Shown piece by piece: positions 52,650 to 62,222 of a DNA stretch of 64,000 bases. Every line of letters begins with the position of its first letter. The first letter of the stretch is position 1. The stretch lies in assembly GCF_014203025.1 (NCBI RefSeq), contig NZ_JACHID010000014.1:1-64000 (forward strand), in the 5' to 3' direction. A model generated the notes under the pieces. It made no database searches. It was not told where the DNA came from and worked only from the letters and a program-made list of their open reading frames with translations. A program made the translations under genes and the position numbers. The DNA comes from Desulfurispira natronophila. GTDB taxonomy: Bacteria; Chrysiogenota; Chrysiogenetes; Chrysiogenales; Chrysiogenaceae.

Positions 52650-53459
52650 TCAGCGTGAGTGGATGTATACCCCACCCAAGGAGTAAACAAAGACTCCATT
52701 GATGGTGAGTCGCTCCAGGGGCTCTGGCAATGGGTTATAAGGCGCTGCGTCCCGCACCGCACGCATAGCTGCGTTGGCCAAGTAAGCTGACTGGCTCGGG
52801 TTGCGAACCAGCTCTACTCCTGTCAGTTCGCCACTGCGGTTAATAGTGAAGCGTAGCAGCACAATGCCTTGGTCACCGTCCTGTATAGCGGCGCGGGGAT
52901 AGATCCAGACATTTTCGATTTTACGCCGAAGTTGCCAGAGAAAGGAGGCATATTCAGCGCGATAAAACCCTTCCTCAAAGGTAATGACATCTTCCTGGGG
53001 AGTACTTGCATCCTCGTCGCTGAGTAGCTGATCCAGCTGGCGCAAATTCTTCTCCGAAAGCCGATATGGATCAAAGGACTCAGTTTTGAGCTCCTGTGGG
53101 TACTCTGACTCTCGGGCCAGCAAGTCGTCCATTTCGACGCTACGCCGTGGAAGTTCAATCAGAGGCGCCTGGGCCAGGTCTTTTTCCCTGATTTCTCCAG
53201 TTTCATCAGTTGTCACTTCAGTGGTAGCAGGCTTCTGGGGTGGATCTGCCGGTGCTTTGGAGGGTTGAGCGATTCGAGCCGGAGGGGAGGGGGGCGTCGG
53301 TTCTGCGGGCTCTGGCTCAGTTGGCCTCGTTTCCCGTGAGTACTCGACCTCAATGGGAGTTGCAGGAATATCAGGCTCATCTTGCTGGTGGTAGGGAATA
53401 ACCAGTCCTAGAATTACGTGCAGTATGAGTGACAGGATCAGTAAAGCAGCAAAGCGCAT
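52650..53459 (-). CDS. TonB-family energy-transducing protein
   Basis: The 269-residue protein has an N-terminal anchor (residues 2-22), a proline- and glutamate-rich periplasmic spacer (TPIEVEYSRETRPTEPEPAEP and following), and a C-terminal TonB-type domain. This domain reads YPRAAIQDGDQGIVLLRFTINRSGELTGVELVRNPSQ, then AAMRAVRDAAPYNPLP. It should couple the proton-motive force to outer-membrane transport together with ExbB/ExbD, which are not encoded nearby. No TonB-dependent receptor lies in the window. A TolA-like role is an alternative. Confidence 0.85.
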   Translation of the reverse strand: MRFAALLILSLILHVILGLVIPYHQQDEPDIPATPIEVEYSRETRPTEPEPAEPTPPSPPARIAQPSKAPADPPQKPATTEVTTDETGEIREKDLAQAPLIELPRRSVEMDDLLARESEYPQELKTESFDPYRLSEKNLRQLDQLLSDEDASTPQEDVITFEEGFYRAEYASFLWQLRRKIENVWIYPRAAIQDGDQGIVLLRFTINRSGELTGVELVRNPSQSAYLANAAMRAVRDAAPYNPLPEPLERLTINGVFVYSLGGVYIHSR

Positions 53460-53908
53460 GGTTCACCCACAGCCAGGAAGAGGTTGAGTAAGTTAAGTTT
53501 TATTCGACTTTACGGTAGCAATGAAAAAAATTTTGCAGCAGGAGCGCCAGGGTTTCCGGGAGCAATCCAGATTAGCGAGCGGCAGAGCGCCTCGCAAGGG
53601 GTAAAGCGAAAATATCCGGGGAGAGTCCTGGCGAAAGTGTTGCTGCCAAGGCTTTCTCAGGTCACTTAATATAGCCCTATTCTATGGTGCGATTCTCACC
53701 CACCCCCCTACGATACTCAATGATGCACGAACAGGCAAGGGAGTGCGCGATTCTGACTCACGTCCTTTGATAAGGCTATCTGTTCGCATTTTCTTGCCGG
53801 CATAGGAGGCAAAGTGCTAAAATGCCTAAAAGCGTCACAGAATATGAACTGCGCAAATATTTTCTCGTGGCGCTGGTTCTGTAACAACTCTCATAGAGGA
53901 TAGTTTAT
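53460..53908 (+). promoter_or_regulatory. 449-bp gap with probable promoter for the activase operon
   Basis: TTGCCG (53794-53799), an 18-base spacer and TAAAAT (53818-53823) could be the promoter about 85 bases before the activase gene. The rest of the gap shows no convincing gene: a 61-codon frame at 53484-53669 has no ribosome site and no recognisable motif. Confidence 0.4.
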
Positions 53909-56900
53909 ATGTACGACCTTGGCGTGGATATTGGTTCGGTCAGCATTAACGCGGTAGTGATCGACCAGCACGGCTCACTGGTTTTTGAATCCCCCTATCG
54001 GCGGCACTATGGTCAAGTAGATGCGCACTTGCAGCAGGTGCTGCATGAATTACAGGAGTACTGCCAGCCCCACAATATTCGTTGCACAACATTTACTGGC
54101 ACCCTGGCGGAGCGGCCAGCGGCTCTGCTGGAGTGTCCATTTGAGGTGGAGACAATTGCCCAGGTGGTGGGCACCCTGCAGGTTGTTCCCGGGGTAAGCT
54201 CAATCATCAGTATAGGCGGTCAGGATGCAGGGCTTTTCCAAGTAAAGTACCGCACTGACGGGCAGTGGTATTTGGATGCCTTTAACATGAACGGTCCCTG
54301 TGCATCTGGAACTGGGTCATTTATTGATCAGCAGGCTCAGCGCCTGGCCAGCGCTATATACGGAGGAAGTTTTGATACGGACAGTGGCAGCCTGAATGAA
54401 CTGTTGCAAGACTTTATGGCTATGGGACGAAAAAGCACCAAGCCTGCTCCGGTGGCCTGTCGGTGTACGGTCTTCACTAAGTCTGACATGATACACCTGC
54501 AGAACAAGGGCGAATCCTTGGCTAACATTATTGCCGGTCTGCATGCAGGAAATGCAGCAAACTATATGAGCACCATGGTGGGAAACCGCCAGTTGGATGA
54601 GCCCATTGTCTTTATCGGTGGTATGGCCAGCAATGACCTGCAGGTTGATGCCTTTTTGCATTACTTTCCTGGCCTGCAAATACCTCCCCACTACACATCT
54701 CTTGGAGCATTGGGTGCTGCGCGGCAATCTCAGCTGGCTGGCCGTAGCTCTACTCTGGATATTCAGCGTCTTCAGCGTCATCTCAGTACCAGTCAGGAGC
54801 CGTTTCCCTGTACATCTGCCCTGGAGCTTGAGTTGACTCACTTTCATGAAGATAACAGCTTGCCTGTCTGGGCGCCGTCCTCCAGCAAGGCTACCCCCGG
54901 GGCCTACCTGGGAATAGATATTGGCTCCACCTCTACCAAGTACGCTCTTATTGATGAGGAGGGAAACCTGATTGGTAAGTGTTATCGCCCTACCCAGGGG
55001 AAACCCATAGAGGTGGCTCAGCAGTTAATCCAGCACCTTATGGAAGATGCCGGCCGATATGTCAGGCTGCTGGGTGTGGCTACCACAGGATCTGGGCGTA
55101 ATGTGGTGGGGGATTTTATCTCCGCTGATCTTATCCTTGATGAGATTACTGCCCATGCCACCGGGGCTGTATCTGTTGATCCGGAAGTGGAAACCATTTT
55201 TGAAATCGGCGGTCAAGACTCCAAGTATATTCGTATTGAGCGCACTTATCCGGTAGATTTTGTCATGAACAAGGTCTGTGCTGCAGGTACTGGCAGTTTT
55301 CTGCAGGAGCTTGCCAGTAAAATGGGTATAAATATCAGTGGAGAATTTCAGGAAGTTGCGCTTTCATCTTCGGCTCCTGTCCACTTGGCAGAACGCTGTA
55401 CGGTGTTTATGGAATCGGATATGGCGAGTTATGCCCAAAAGGGTGCGCCGCGGAATGATCTTATCGCGGGTCTTTGTTACGCCATTGTGCACAACTACTT
55501 GCACCGTGTCGTAGAAAATCGTCCTGTGGGGAAAAAGGTGATGTTTCTGGGTGGCCCCTCCTTGAACAAGGCAGTAGTGGCAGCTTTTGAGCGTATTACA
55601 CAGCGTCCTGTTCTGGTCCCCAGGCACCGTGAAGTTATGGGGGCCTATGGTGCAGCTTTAGCGGTGCGTGAGCACCATGCGCAGGGGGTGTATGAGCCTG
55701 GTGATCGCGATCTCAAGGCTTTGCAGAAAAGTAGTATTAGCGCCCGGGAATCTATTTGTCGTGCCGTCTCTACTTGCCACAATGAGTGCAAGCTGCAAAT
55801 TTACCAGTTTGGTTCGCGCAAAAGTATCTGGGGTGGTGACTGTGGCCGCTACGAGGTAACGCAGCACCATGGCCCGTCTTGTACCAATTTTTTCCAACAG
55901 CGTCAGGAGCTCTTTCATCAAGCCTTGCTTGATTCAGGAGCGATTTTTCCTGAATCCGCCAACCTGCCCCAGGCAGGAACCATAGGCCTGCCCATGTCCC
56001 TCCATGCACTGGACTGGGGGGTGTTTTGGGCGCATGTCCTCCAGGGAACCGGGCTGCAGGTTGTTCTCACTCCCCCCACCAATCATGAAATATCCATGCG
56101 AGGGGTCGAGTCGATGTCAGCGGAAACTTGCTACCCGGTCAAGGTGTACCATGGTCACGTACACCTGTTGGCCAGGCAGGCACAGTGGATCTTTATGCCC
56201 AATGTTATCAATGTACCGGTGGGAGACTCACACGAAAAGGGCTGCCTCTGTCCGTTGGTAGAAGGTGCCCAGTTCATGACCAAGGCGGCTCTGGGTCTTG
56301 ATCGTGAGCGCATTGTCAGTCCCACGGTTCATCTCAAGGATGGTCCAGAACTGGTGGCTCTGGCTCTATGGCAAGGGCTCCCGCCGAGTATTCGCCCTAC
56401 CCGCGGCGTCATGCAGAAAGTGGTACAGGAAGCCTGGCAACGTCAGATGGATTTCCGCAAGCACCTGCAAAAGATCGGGCGCCAGTACGTTGACAGTATA
56501 AGCCCTGACACCCCCCTTTGGATTATTACTGGCCGCCCCTACAATCTTTATGATGAGCGCCTGAATCTGCAGATTGGCCGCCATCTGGCAAAATTGGGGA
56601 TTGAGGCACTGCCGATGGATTTTCTCGACCTGGATGGCGAGGATATTAGTGATTTTCCCCGTATGTACTGGGGCTTGGGAGGGCGTATTTTGAAAACGGC
56701 CAGGGCTATTCATCGGCACCCTAACTGGTTTGGGTTGCATATTACCAATTTTTCGTGCGGGGCTGACTCGTTTATAGAGCATTTTTATCAGCACATTCTT
56801 CACCACAAGCCATCACTGATTCTGGAGCTTGATGAGCACAGTGGGGTAGCCGGAACCCTGACCCGGGTCGAGGCGTATCGCAATGTGGTGAAAAATATCA

Positions 56901-56911
56901 TGGGGCAGTAA
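53909..56911 (+). CDS. Tandem BadF/HgdC-type ATPase fused to a COG3580-like domain
   Basis: Single-domain relatives (HgdC) use ATP hydrolysis and a 4Fe-4S cluster shared between two subunits to drive electrons at very low potential into a partner enzyme. This 1000-residue protein carries two such ASKHA domains in one chain: residues 1-280 (DLGVDIGSVSINAVV, cluster cysteine C131 in NGPCASGTGSF, CRC at 184-186) and 332-590 (YLGIDIGSTSTKYAL, C457 in NKVCAAGTGSF, C497). The cluster can thus be held within one polypeptide. The C-terminal 400 residues resemble COG3580/DUF2229, with cysteines in TCHNECK, GGDCGRY, SAETCYP, GCLCPLV and NFSCGADSF. The next gene supplies the COG3581-like part. The physiological substrate is unknown. 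Confidence 0.85.
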   Translation: MYDLGVDIGSVSINAVVIDQHGSLVFESPYRRHYGQVDAHLQQVLHELQEYCQPHNIRCTTFTGTLAERPAALLECPFEVETIAQVVGTLQVVPGVSSIISIGGQDAGLFQVKYRTDGQWYLDAFNMNGPCASGTGSFIDQQAQRLASAIYGGSFDTDSGSLNELLQDFMAMGRKSTKPAPVACRCTVFTKSDMIHLQNKGESLANIIAGLHAGNAANYMSTMVGNRQLDEPIVFIGGMASNDLQVDAFLHYFPGLQIPPHYTSLGALGAARQSQLAGRSSTLDIQRLQRHLSTSQEPFPCTSALELELTHFHEDNSLPVWAPSSSKATPGAYLGIDIGSTSTKYALIDEEGNLIGKCYRPTQGKPIEVAQQLIQHLMEDAGRYVRLLGVATTGSGRNVVGDFISADLILDEITAHATGAVSVDPEVETIFEIGGQDSKYIRIERTYPVDFVMNKVCAAGTGSFLQELASKMGINISGEFQEVALSSSAPVHLAERCTVFMESDMASYAQKGAPRNDLIAGLCYAIVHNYLHRVVENRPVGKKVMFLGGPSLNKAVVAAFERITQRPVLVPRHREVMGAYGAALAVREHHAQGVYEPGDRDLKALQKSSISARESICRAVSTCHNECKLQIYQFGSRKSIWGGDCGRYEVTQHHGPSCTNFFQQRQELFHQALLDSGAIFPESANLPQAGTIGLPMSLHALDWGVFWAHVLQGTGLQVVLTPPTNHEISMRGVESMSAETCYPVKVYHGHVHLLARQAQWIFMPNVINVPVGDSHEKGCLCPLVEGAQFMTKAALGLDRERIVSPTVHLKDGPELVALALWQGLPPSIRPTRGVMQKVVQEAWQRQMDFRKHLQKIGRQYVDSISPDTPLWIITGRPYNLYDERLNLQIGRHLAKLGIEALPMDFLDLDGEDISDFPRMYWGLGGRILKTARAIHRHPNWFGLHITNFSCGADSFIEHFYQHILHHKPSLILELDEHSGVAGTLTRVEAYRNVVKNIMGQ

Positions 56912-56919
56912 GGAAGTAT

Positions 56920-58299
56920 ATGCACAGTAACCAGGAAGTCGCAGTCGAATCATCTACCGATTCTATGCCGGATCAGTTTCGCAACGTGGATCGCTTTGAT
57001 GTGACCGGCAAGACCCTTTTGATCCCTGACATGTCACCGGCAGGCTCTCGCCTGCTGGCTGCCAGTTTTCGCGCTTTTGGAGTGCGCGCGGAGGTAATGG
57101 AGACCTATACCGGACTAAACCTGGGGATGGAACACACCTCCGGAAAGGAGTGCTTCCCCTGTCAGGTAACTCTGGGTGATATCCTCTATCACTTGAAAAA
57201 AGAGCAGCAAAGGCGGGGTGACGAATTTGAAGCCAGCGACTATGTCTACTTTATGCCGGAAGCTGACGGTCCCTGTCGATTTGGCATGTATAACAAGATG
57301 CATCGCATGGTGCTTGATCGCTACCCCGAGTTCCGCGAGGTTCCCATTCTCTATGTGTCCACCGGAGATGGGTATTCTTCCAGAGGTATATTACCACCAA
57401 AGCTGGCAAAACCATTTCGTAAAATGGCCTATGCTGCTGCTATAACCGGAGACTTGCTGGATCGTATTTGCTGGCGAACTCGGCCGTATGAACAAGAGGC
57501 CGGCCAGGCAGATGCACTGATCGATGATGCGTTGCAGCGTATTTGCCAGGAGCTCGAAGCGATGGGTCCCCGGCTTGATCATGGCCGCTTGGGCGACTTG
57601 CTGGCGGGTACTGCCCAGCAGGCAGCTCAGATAATTGACCCAGAATGTCCCCGGCGTCCCCGAGTAGGAATTGTTGGGGAAATTTACATACGAAGCCACC
57701 CCACCTCTAACCAGGAGGTGATACGTCAGTTGGAGCAAGGTGGCGCTGAAGTGGTTAACGCCTCTATTGGTGAATGGATTCAGTTCGTCACTTACGAGCG
57801 GATCCAGACCATGAAAAAGGAGATGAAGGATAGTTGCAGGCGTTTGATGCCTGGGCGGGCACTCAAGTCTGGACAGTCCTGCTTGGGCAGTGTGGTGGAG
57901 CTTCGCTATATGGAGGCCCAGCAGGATCGTCTCTATCAGCGGGTTCTCAATCACCTTGATATTCAATCTGATCATCGCATTGCCCACGTGCACCAGATTA
58001 TCGAACAGCAAGAGCTTTTTGACTTTGCCATCGGCACCGAGGCACCTCTGAGTATTGGTGGTGCCCTGGAGTATGTGGATGCTGGCTTTAACGGTGTCGT
58101 TAACCTCTACCCATTCACCTGTATGCCCAGTACCATTGCCTCATCTATCCTGAAGCCACGCTTCTACGATATGCACGTCCCTTATCTGGACATAAGCTGC
58201 GATGATTCAGCTTCTCCGTCACGGCAGTTGGCGATACAGACCTTTCTCTACCAGGTCCAGCAACATGCACAAAGCTGCACTGCTGCAGATCAAGGGTGA
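56920..58299 (+). CDS. COG3581-like partner of the activase (2-hydroxyacyl-CoA dehydratase-related)
   Basis: The 459-residue protein belongs to the group related to 2-hydroxyacyl-CoA dehydratase components and often found fused after a COG3580 domain. It has cysteines suited to Fe-S ligation: C78 and C81 in GKECFPCQVT, C119 in EADGPCRFGMY, then GQSCLGSVVE and PFTCMPSTIA. Other conserved features are VGIVGEIYIRSHPTSN and EAPLSIGGALEY. The ATG lies eight bases after the upstream stop, and the stop is just before the rsgA GTG start. With the preceding gene it forms one functional unit normally seen as a single polypeptide of about 1450 residues. No CoA-transferase or acyl-CoA genes are nearby, so a dehydratase pathway is not indicated. 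Confidence 0.8.
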   Translation: MHSNQEVAVESSTDSMPDQFRNVDRFDVTGKTLLIPDMSPAGSRLLAASFRAFGVRAEVMETYTGLNLGMEHTSGKECFPCQVTLGDILYHLKKEQQRRGDEFEASDYVYFMPEADGPCRFGMYNKMHRMVLDRYPEFREVPILYVSTGDGYSSRGILPPKLAKPFRKMAYAAAITGDLLDRICWRTRPYEQEAGQADALIDDALQRICQELEAMGPRLDHGRLGDLLAGTAQQAAQIIDPECPRRPRVGIVGEIYIRSHPTSNQEVIRQLEQGGAEVVNASIGEWIQFVTYERIQTMKKEMKDSCRRLMPGRALKSGQSCLGSVVELRYMEAQQDRLYQRVLNHLDIQSDHRIAHVHQIIEQQELFDFAIGTEAPLSIGGALEYVDAGFNGVVNLYPFTCMPSTIASSILKPRFYDMHVPYLDISCDDSASPSRQLAIQTFLYQVQQHAQSCTAADQG

Positions 58300-58303
58300 G
58301 TGT

Positions 58304-59374
58304 GTGAATAAAAGCCATCAGCTGATATTTGCACGATATCGCTCGCAACTTGACCCTGACAAGCAGCACCTGCTGCTGGCGAGAGTCAGTAGTGTGATGG
58401 CCAAGAACCTTCTTGCCCTGAGTTTTCCGGGTGGTCAGGTGCTGGCGGTTGTCGGAGGTGCCTTGCAACATGCAGCGGCAAGTCCTCTGGACTTGCCGGC
58501 AGTAGGTGACATGGTGCTTGCTCAGTGGGAAGCGGATGACAAGGCAGTTGTGGTCGAGGTGCTACCACGGAGATCAATTTTACAGCGCCGTTCAGTCGGA
58601 CGTCAAACTGTGCCACAGCTTATTGCTGCCAATATAGACACGGTTTTTGTTGTTACCAGCTTTGCTGGAGATTTTAATCTTCGGCGCCTGGAGCGATATG
58701 TCCTGGCTGTTTTGGCCAGTCATATACAGTGTGTTATTCTCGTCAACAAGTGCGACTTGGTTGATGATCCGGTGGATATGCTTTCAGACTTCAGTGCTGT
58801 GCTGGGCCGGGTTCCCATACATCCAACCAGTGCTGTCAGTCGCGAAGGACTGGATGGTATTGAGTGTCACGTGAACCCGGGGGACACGATATGCTTCATT
58901 GGATCGTCGGGGGTAGGGAAATCCAGCCTTTTAAATGCACTGGCTGGAGAGGAGTTGATGGAAACGGCTCCCCTTCGCCGCGAGCTGACCAAAGGTCGTC
59001 ACACGACAACGATGCGGCAAATGCTCTATCTTCCCAGTGGGTTGACGGTTATCGACACACCGGGGATGCGGGAATTTGCTCCCTGGATAACCGATGAGTC
59101 TTGTGTGGATATGGCTTTTGAGGATATTGCCCTTGCGGCTACCCGTTGCCGCTACGATGACTGTAGTCATACGGTGGAGCCAGACTGCGCAGTAGTGCAG
59201 GGTGTCGAGGATGGTGAGATATACGAGGAGCGAGTAGAGGCTTACCGGGAGCTGATAGAGGAAATTCGCGAGCTGAATCAGCAGCGTACGCTGCGAGGGA
59301 TTGCTAAGCAAGATCATGAGCGGCGAGGGCGCACCCGGCAACACAAGAAGAAAAAGGGTTATAGCTCACGATAG
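58304..59374 (+). CDS. rsgA: Ribosome small-subunit GTPase RsgA
   Basis: RsgA is a circularly permuted GTPase that checks late 30S maturation. From GTG 58304 (AAGGG seven bases upstream) it is 356 residues, with an N-terminal OB fold and GTPase motifs in permuted order: G4 NKCDL, G5 TSA, G1 GSSGVGKSSLLN, G2 KGRHTTT, G3 DTPGMRE. The C-terminal zinc knuckle is CRYDDCSHTVEPDC. The lysine-rich tail (HKKKKGYSSR) suits rRNA contact. A longer in-frame reading back to 58202 would overlap the preceding gene by about 100 bases and lacks a ribosome site. Confidence 0.95.
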   Translation: MNKSHQLIFARYRSQLDPDKQHLLLARVSSVMAKNLLALSFPGGQVLAVVGGALQHAAASPLDLPAVGDMVLAQWEADDKAVVVEVLPRRSILQRRSVGRQTVPQLIAANIDTVFVVTSFAGDFNLRRLERYVLAVLASHIQCVILVNKCDLVDDPVDMLSDFSAVLGRVPIHPTSAVSREGLDGIECHVNPGDTICFIGSSGVGKSSLLNALAGEELMETAPLRRELTKGRHTTTMRQMLYLPSGLTVIDTPGMREFAPWITDESCVDMAFEDIALAATRCRYDDCSHTVEPDCAVVQGVEDGEIYEERVEAYRELIEEIRELNQQRTLRGIAKQDHERRGRTRQHKKKKGYSSR

Positions 59375-59440
59375 CTCTTGGCAGGAGCTGCCGCTTCTCT
59401 GCAAAGAGATCTTCAATAATTTAATTTCTCCAGGAAGTAT

Positions 59441-62071
59441 ATGCAGATAATTACGACCCATCAGCAACCAGACTTTGACGCCCTGGCCTCCATGATAGCG
59501 GCCCAACTCCTGCACCCTCAGGGGAAAATTGTTGCTATCGGAGCAATTCCGGAACATATCGAAATTTTTCTTTCCAATTCTGAAATAGAAATCAAAGTTC
59601 ATCGGGAATCGGATATAGATCCGCAGCAAGTGAAAGCCATGGTTGTGGTGGATGCCGGCGATGGCAAGCGCCTGGGGAAATTTGGAGAGCTTTTTGGCGT
59701 CGTGCCTACCATCGTGTACGATCATCACCAGACAGAATCTATTGATTCTCAAAAAACTTGCAGTGAGCAGGTGGAGCGGCACTATCGGGATTGTGGTGCC
59801 AATTCCAGTTTTATGGTGGAGCTGCTGCGAAAATCAGGAGCGAGTATCGATGCAGCTCTTGCCACTACGCTTTTGTGTGGCATTTATGAGGACACCGGAC
59901 ATTTGACCTATACCTCTACGCGCCCCGTAGACTGCTTGAGTGCCGGTTATCTGCTCGAATGTGGTGGTGACCTGGAAGTGGTAGGTGCCACCCTTGCCAA
60001 GCACTGGAAGGATGCGGATATTCATATCCTCAGTGATTTGCTGAAAAACTATGAGCACTATCAGATTATGGGTATTGATGCCGGCATCAGCTACGCTGAC
60101 TTTCACGCCTTTGTGCCCGATGTGGCAGAGATGTTGGGTAACATTATGGGTATTCGCAAATGCTCACTACTCGTGGTTTTTTTGCGAATGGAGGGGCGAA
60201 TCTACGCTATTGTTCGCAGTAATAGTTATGTTAGTGCGGCCCAGGTGGCTGAGCTCTACGGCGGTGGTGGGCATCACAATGCCGCCAGTGCCACCGTTAA
60301 AAATATGACCCTGGTACAGGCGCTGGACTATGTACGTGCTTCTTTGAAAGAATTGATTACCCTCTCCCGGACCACTCGCTCAATCATGAGTGCCAATGCT
60401 ATAAGTGTCAAATCAGATAGTACTTTAGAGTCAGCTTATCAGCAGTTTTCCCGAGATGGCATTAACTGTATGCCCGTGCTGGATGAAAATGAGGATCTGT
60501 TGGGCCTTCTCTACAAAAACCAGTGCATGCGAGCTCTATTTCATGGCCTTGGTTCCCAGCCGGTCCACACCGTAGCTGATACAGATATACAGGCCATAGG
60601 TGCCGATGAACCTTTTACTCAGGCGGAGCAGATTCTTCTCGGAGGACGCCAGGCCATGGTCCCCATCTGCGAGGATGGCAGGGTGGTAGGCGTGATAACT
60701 CGCACGGATTTGTTGCGGGAGTATCGTCACGATACGGAAATGGAGCTCCCGGCTCAGCAGCGGAGCCAGTCATCGCAGCGACCTCGCCATGTGCGCAAGA
60801 TGTTGCGGGAAATACTGGGGAAAAAAAATTTTTCCTACTTGGAGGCAGCTTCGGAGCTGGCTTTGAGTCGTCGGCAGAGTGTTTACCTGGTAGGGGGGAT
60901 TGTGAGGGATCTGATTCTGCGTACCCCCAATTTCGATATAGATCTGGTAGTGGAAGGCGATGCTCAGCCCTTTGCCAATGCGCTTGCCGAACAACTGGCG
61001 GGTCGTTTGCGTTTCCATGAGCGTTTTAAAACCGGGGTGATTATACTCCCTGATGGCCTGCGCATTGATGTGGCTTCCAGCCGCAACGAGTACTACGAGA
61101 GCCCAGGGGCTCTTCCCAGTGTTACGGTGGGTTCTATCAAGCGGGATTTGTATCGGCGGGATTTCAGTATCAATGCCATGGCGGTTTCTCTTAACACCTT
61201 TGAATTGTTGGATTTTTTTGGAGGGGTGCAAGATATTCGTGATCGCAAGGTTCGAGTATTGCACAATCTTTCATTTATAGAGGATCCTACCCGGATGTTT
61301 CGGGCTGTGCGATTTGAGCAGCGCTACGAATTCGATATAGGAGACCAGACCCTGAAGTTGCTGCGCCGGGCCAGAGACCTGGACCTTCTCCAGCATATTA
61401 GCTCTCAGCGCATTTACGACGAACTGCGGCACATGCTCAATGAGGAGTATCCGTCGCGACACATTGCTCGCTTGTTTGAACTTGATCTTCTGAGGTCTCT
61501 GCATTCGTCGATGGGTTTCGACCGCAAGACCTTGGAGCTGGTGAGCAGTATGGAAGATCTGTTGGTGGTCTCAGATTTCCTGCGCATGGAGGATCTGCGG
61601 CGCGATGTGCTCTACCTGGCTATACTGTTGCGTAGCCTCAAGCCAGAGCAAATTATTGATATTCCTCTGTTGCAAGAGCTTTCTCGTCGCGATCGGCAGT
61701 TGATTGCCCTTGGTTTTAGTCGCTCGGCAGAACTGTTGCAGTGTATTCATTCCGAGGGTAAGTTGTGGCGGAAGTTACGGCTGGTATCACAGTATGAAAA
61801 CGATATTATTTTATTGGCCATGGTGCGCAGTAACTCACAACAGCGCTCCTGGCACTTTTTGCGCGACTATCTGCGCTCCTATGCCAACACTTTACCCATT
61901 CTTCGTGGTGATGAGTTGATAAAGATGGGAGTGCCGGAAGGCCCGGCGGTAGCAGATGCCTTGTGTATGCTGCAAGCCTACATTGTCCGAAGGGGCAATA
62001 ATCGCCCTGACCGGGATGAGGAAGAGCTATTTGTGCAGCGCATTGTTATGCCATGCTTGACTCGTCGTTAG
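59441..62071 (+). CDS. DHH-DHHA1-CBS-CBS-polyA polymerase-like tRNA nucleotidyltransferase
   Basis: The 876-residue protein joins a DHH phosphoesterase (residues 1-315: THQQPDFDALAS, VVVDAGD, YDHHQTE, DHHA1 end GGGGHHNAASATV), two CBS domains (about 325-440: TRSIMSANAISVKSDSTLESA; GVITRTDLLREY) and a class-II nucleotidyltransferase head and body (from about 460: VYLVGGIVRDLILRTPNFDIDLVVEGD, RRDFSINAMAV, EDPTRMFRAVRF). In Aquifex and other deep-branching bacteria, proteins of this layout act as A-adding enzymes in tRNA 3'-end synthesis, with a separate CC-adding enzyme. No second nucleotidyltransferase lies in the window. The DHH part could have an independent nuclease or phosphatase role. Confidence 0.92.
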   Translation: MQIITTHQQPDFDALASMIAAQLLHPQGKIVAIGAIPEHIEIFLSNSEIEIKVHRESDIDPQQVKAMVVVDAGDGKRLGKFGELFGVVPTIVYDHHQTESIDSQKTCSEQVERHYRDCGANSSFMVELLRKSGASIDAALATTLLCGIYEDTGHLTYTSTRPVDCLSAGYLLECGGDLEVVGATLAKHWKDADIHILSDLLKNYEHYQIMGIDAGISYADFHAFVPDVAEMLGNIMGIRKCSLLVVFLRMEGRIYAIVRSNSYVSAAQVAELYGGGGHHNAASATVKNMTLVQALDYVRASLKELITLSRTTRSIMSANAISVKSDSTLESAYQQFSRDGINCMPVLDENEDLLGLLYKNQCMRALFHGLGSQPVHTVADTDIQAIGADEPFTQAEQILLGGRQAMVPICEDGRVVGVITRTDLLREYRHDTEMELPAQQRSQSSQRPRHVRKMLREILGKKNFSYLEAASELALSRRQSVYLVGGIVRDLILRTPNFDIDLVVEGDAQPFANALAEQLAGRLRFHERFKTGVIILPDGLRIDVASSRNEYYESPGALPSVTVGSIKRDLYRRDFSINAMAVSLNTFELLDFFGGVQDIRDRKVRVLHNLSFIEDPTRMFRAVRFEQRYEFDIGDQTLKLLRRARDLDLLQHISSQRIYDELRHMLNEEYPSRHIARLFELDLLRSLHSSMGFDRKTLELVSSMEDLLVVSDFLRMEDLRRDVLYLAILLRSLKPEQIIDIPLLQELSRRDRQLIALGFSRSAELLQCIHSEGKLWRKLRLVSQYENDIILLAMVRSNSQQRSWHFLRDYLRSYANTLPILRGDELIKMGVPEGPAVADALCMLQAYIVRRGNNRPDRDEEELFVQRIVMPCLTRR

Positions 62072-62222
62072 GTGCGAGGAGATGAAGCTGTTTCGGTGAT
62101 GCTGGTGAGAGTGCAGGTACAGGGCCTCTGGCTGGTAGCGCACAGGCCATCACTCGCCAGTCACTTTTCGGTTGCCTTTGTGTCATCCCGCAGGTTAATG
62201 TGCCTGTATCAAAGGGGGAGAC

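Noticed and set aside
53484-53669. 61-codon plus-strand frame before the activase gene
   Set aside because: No ribosome binding site, no recognisable motif, and atypical composition; treated as chance.
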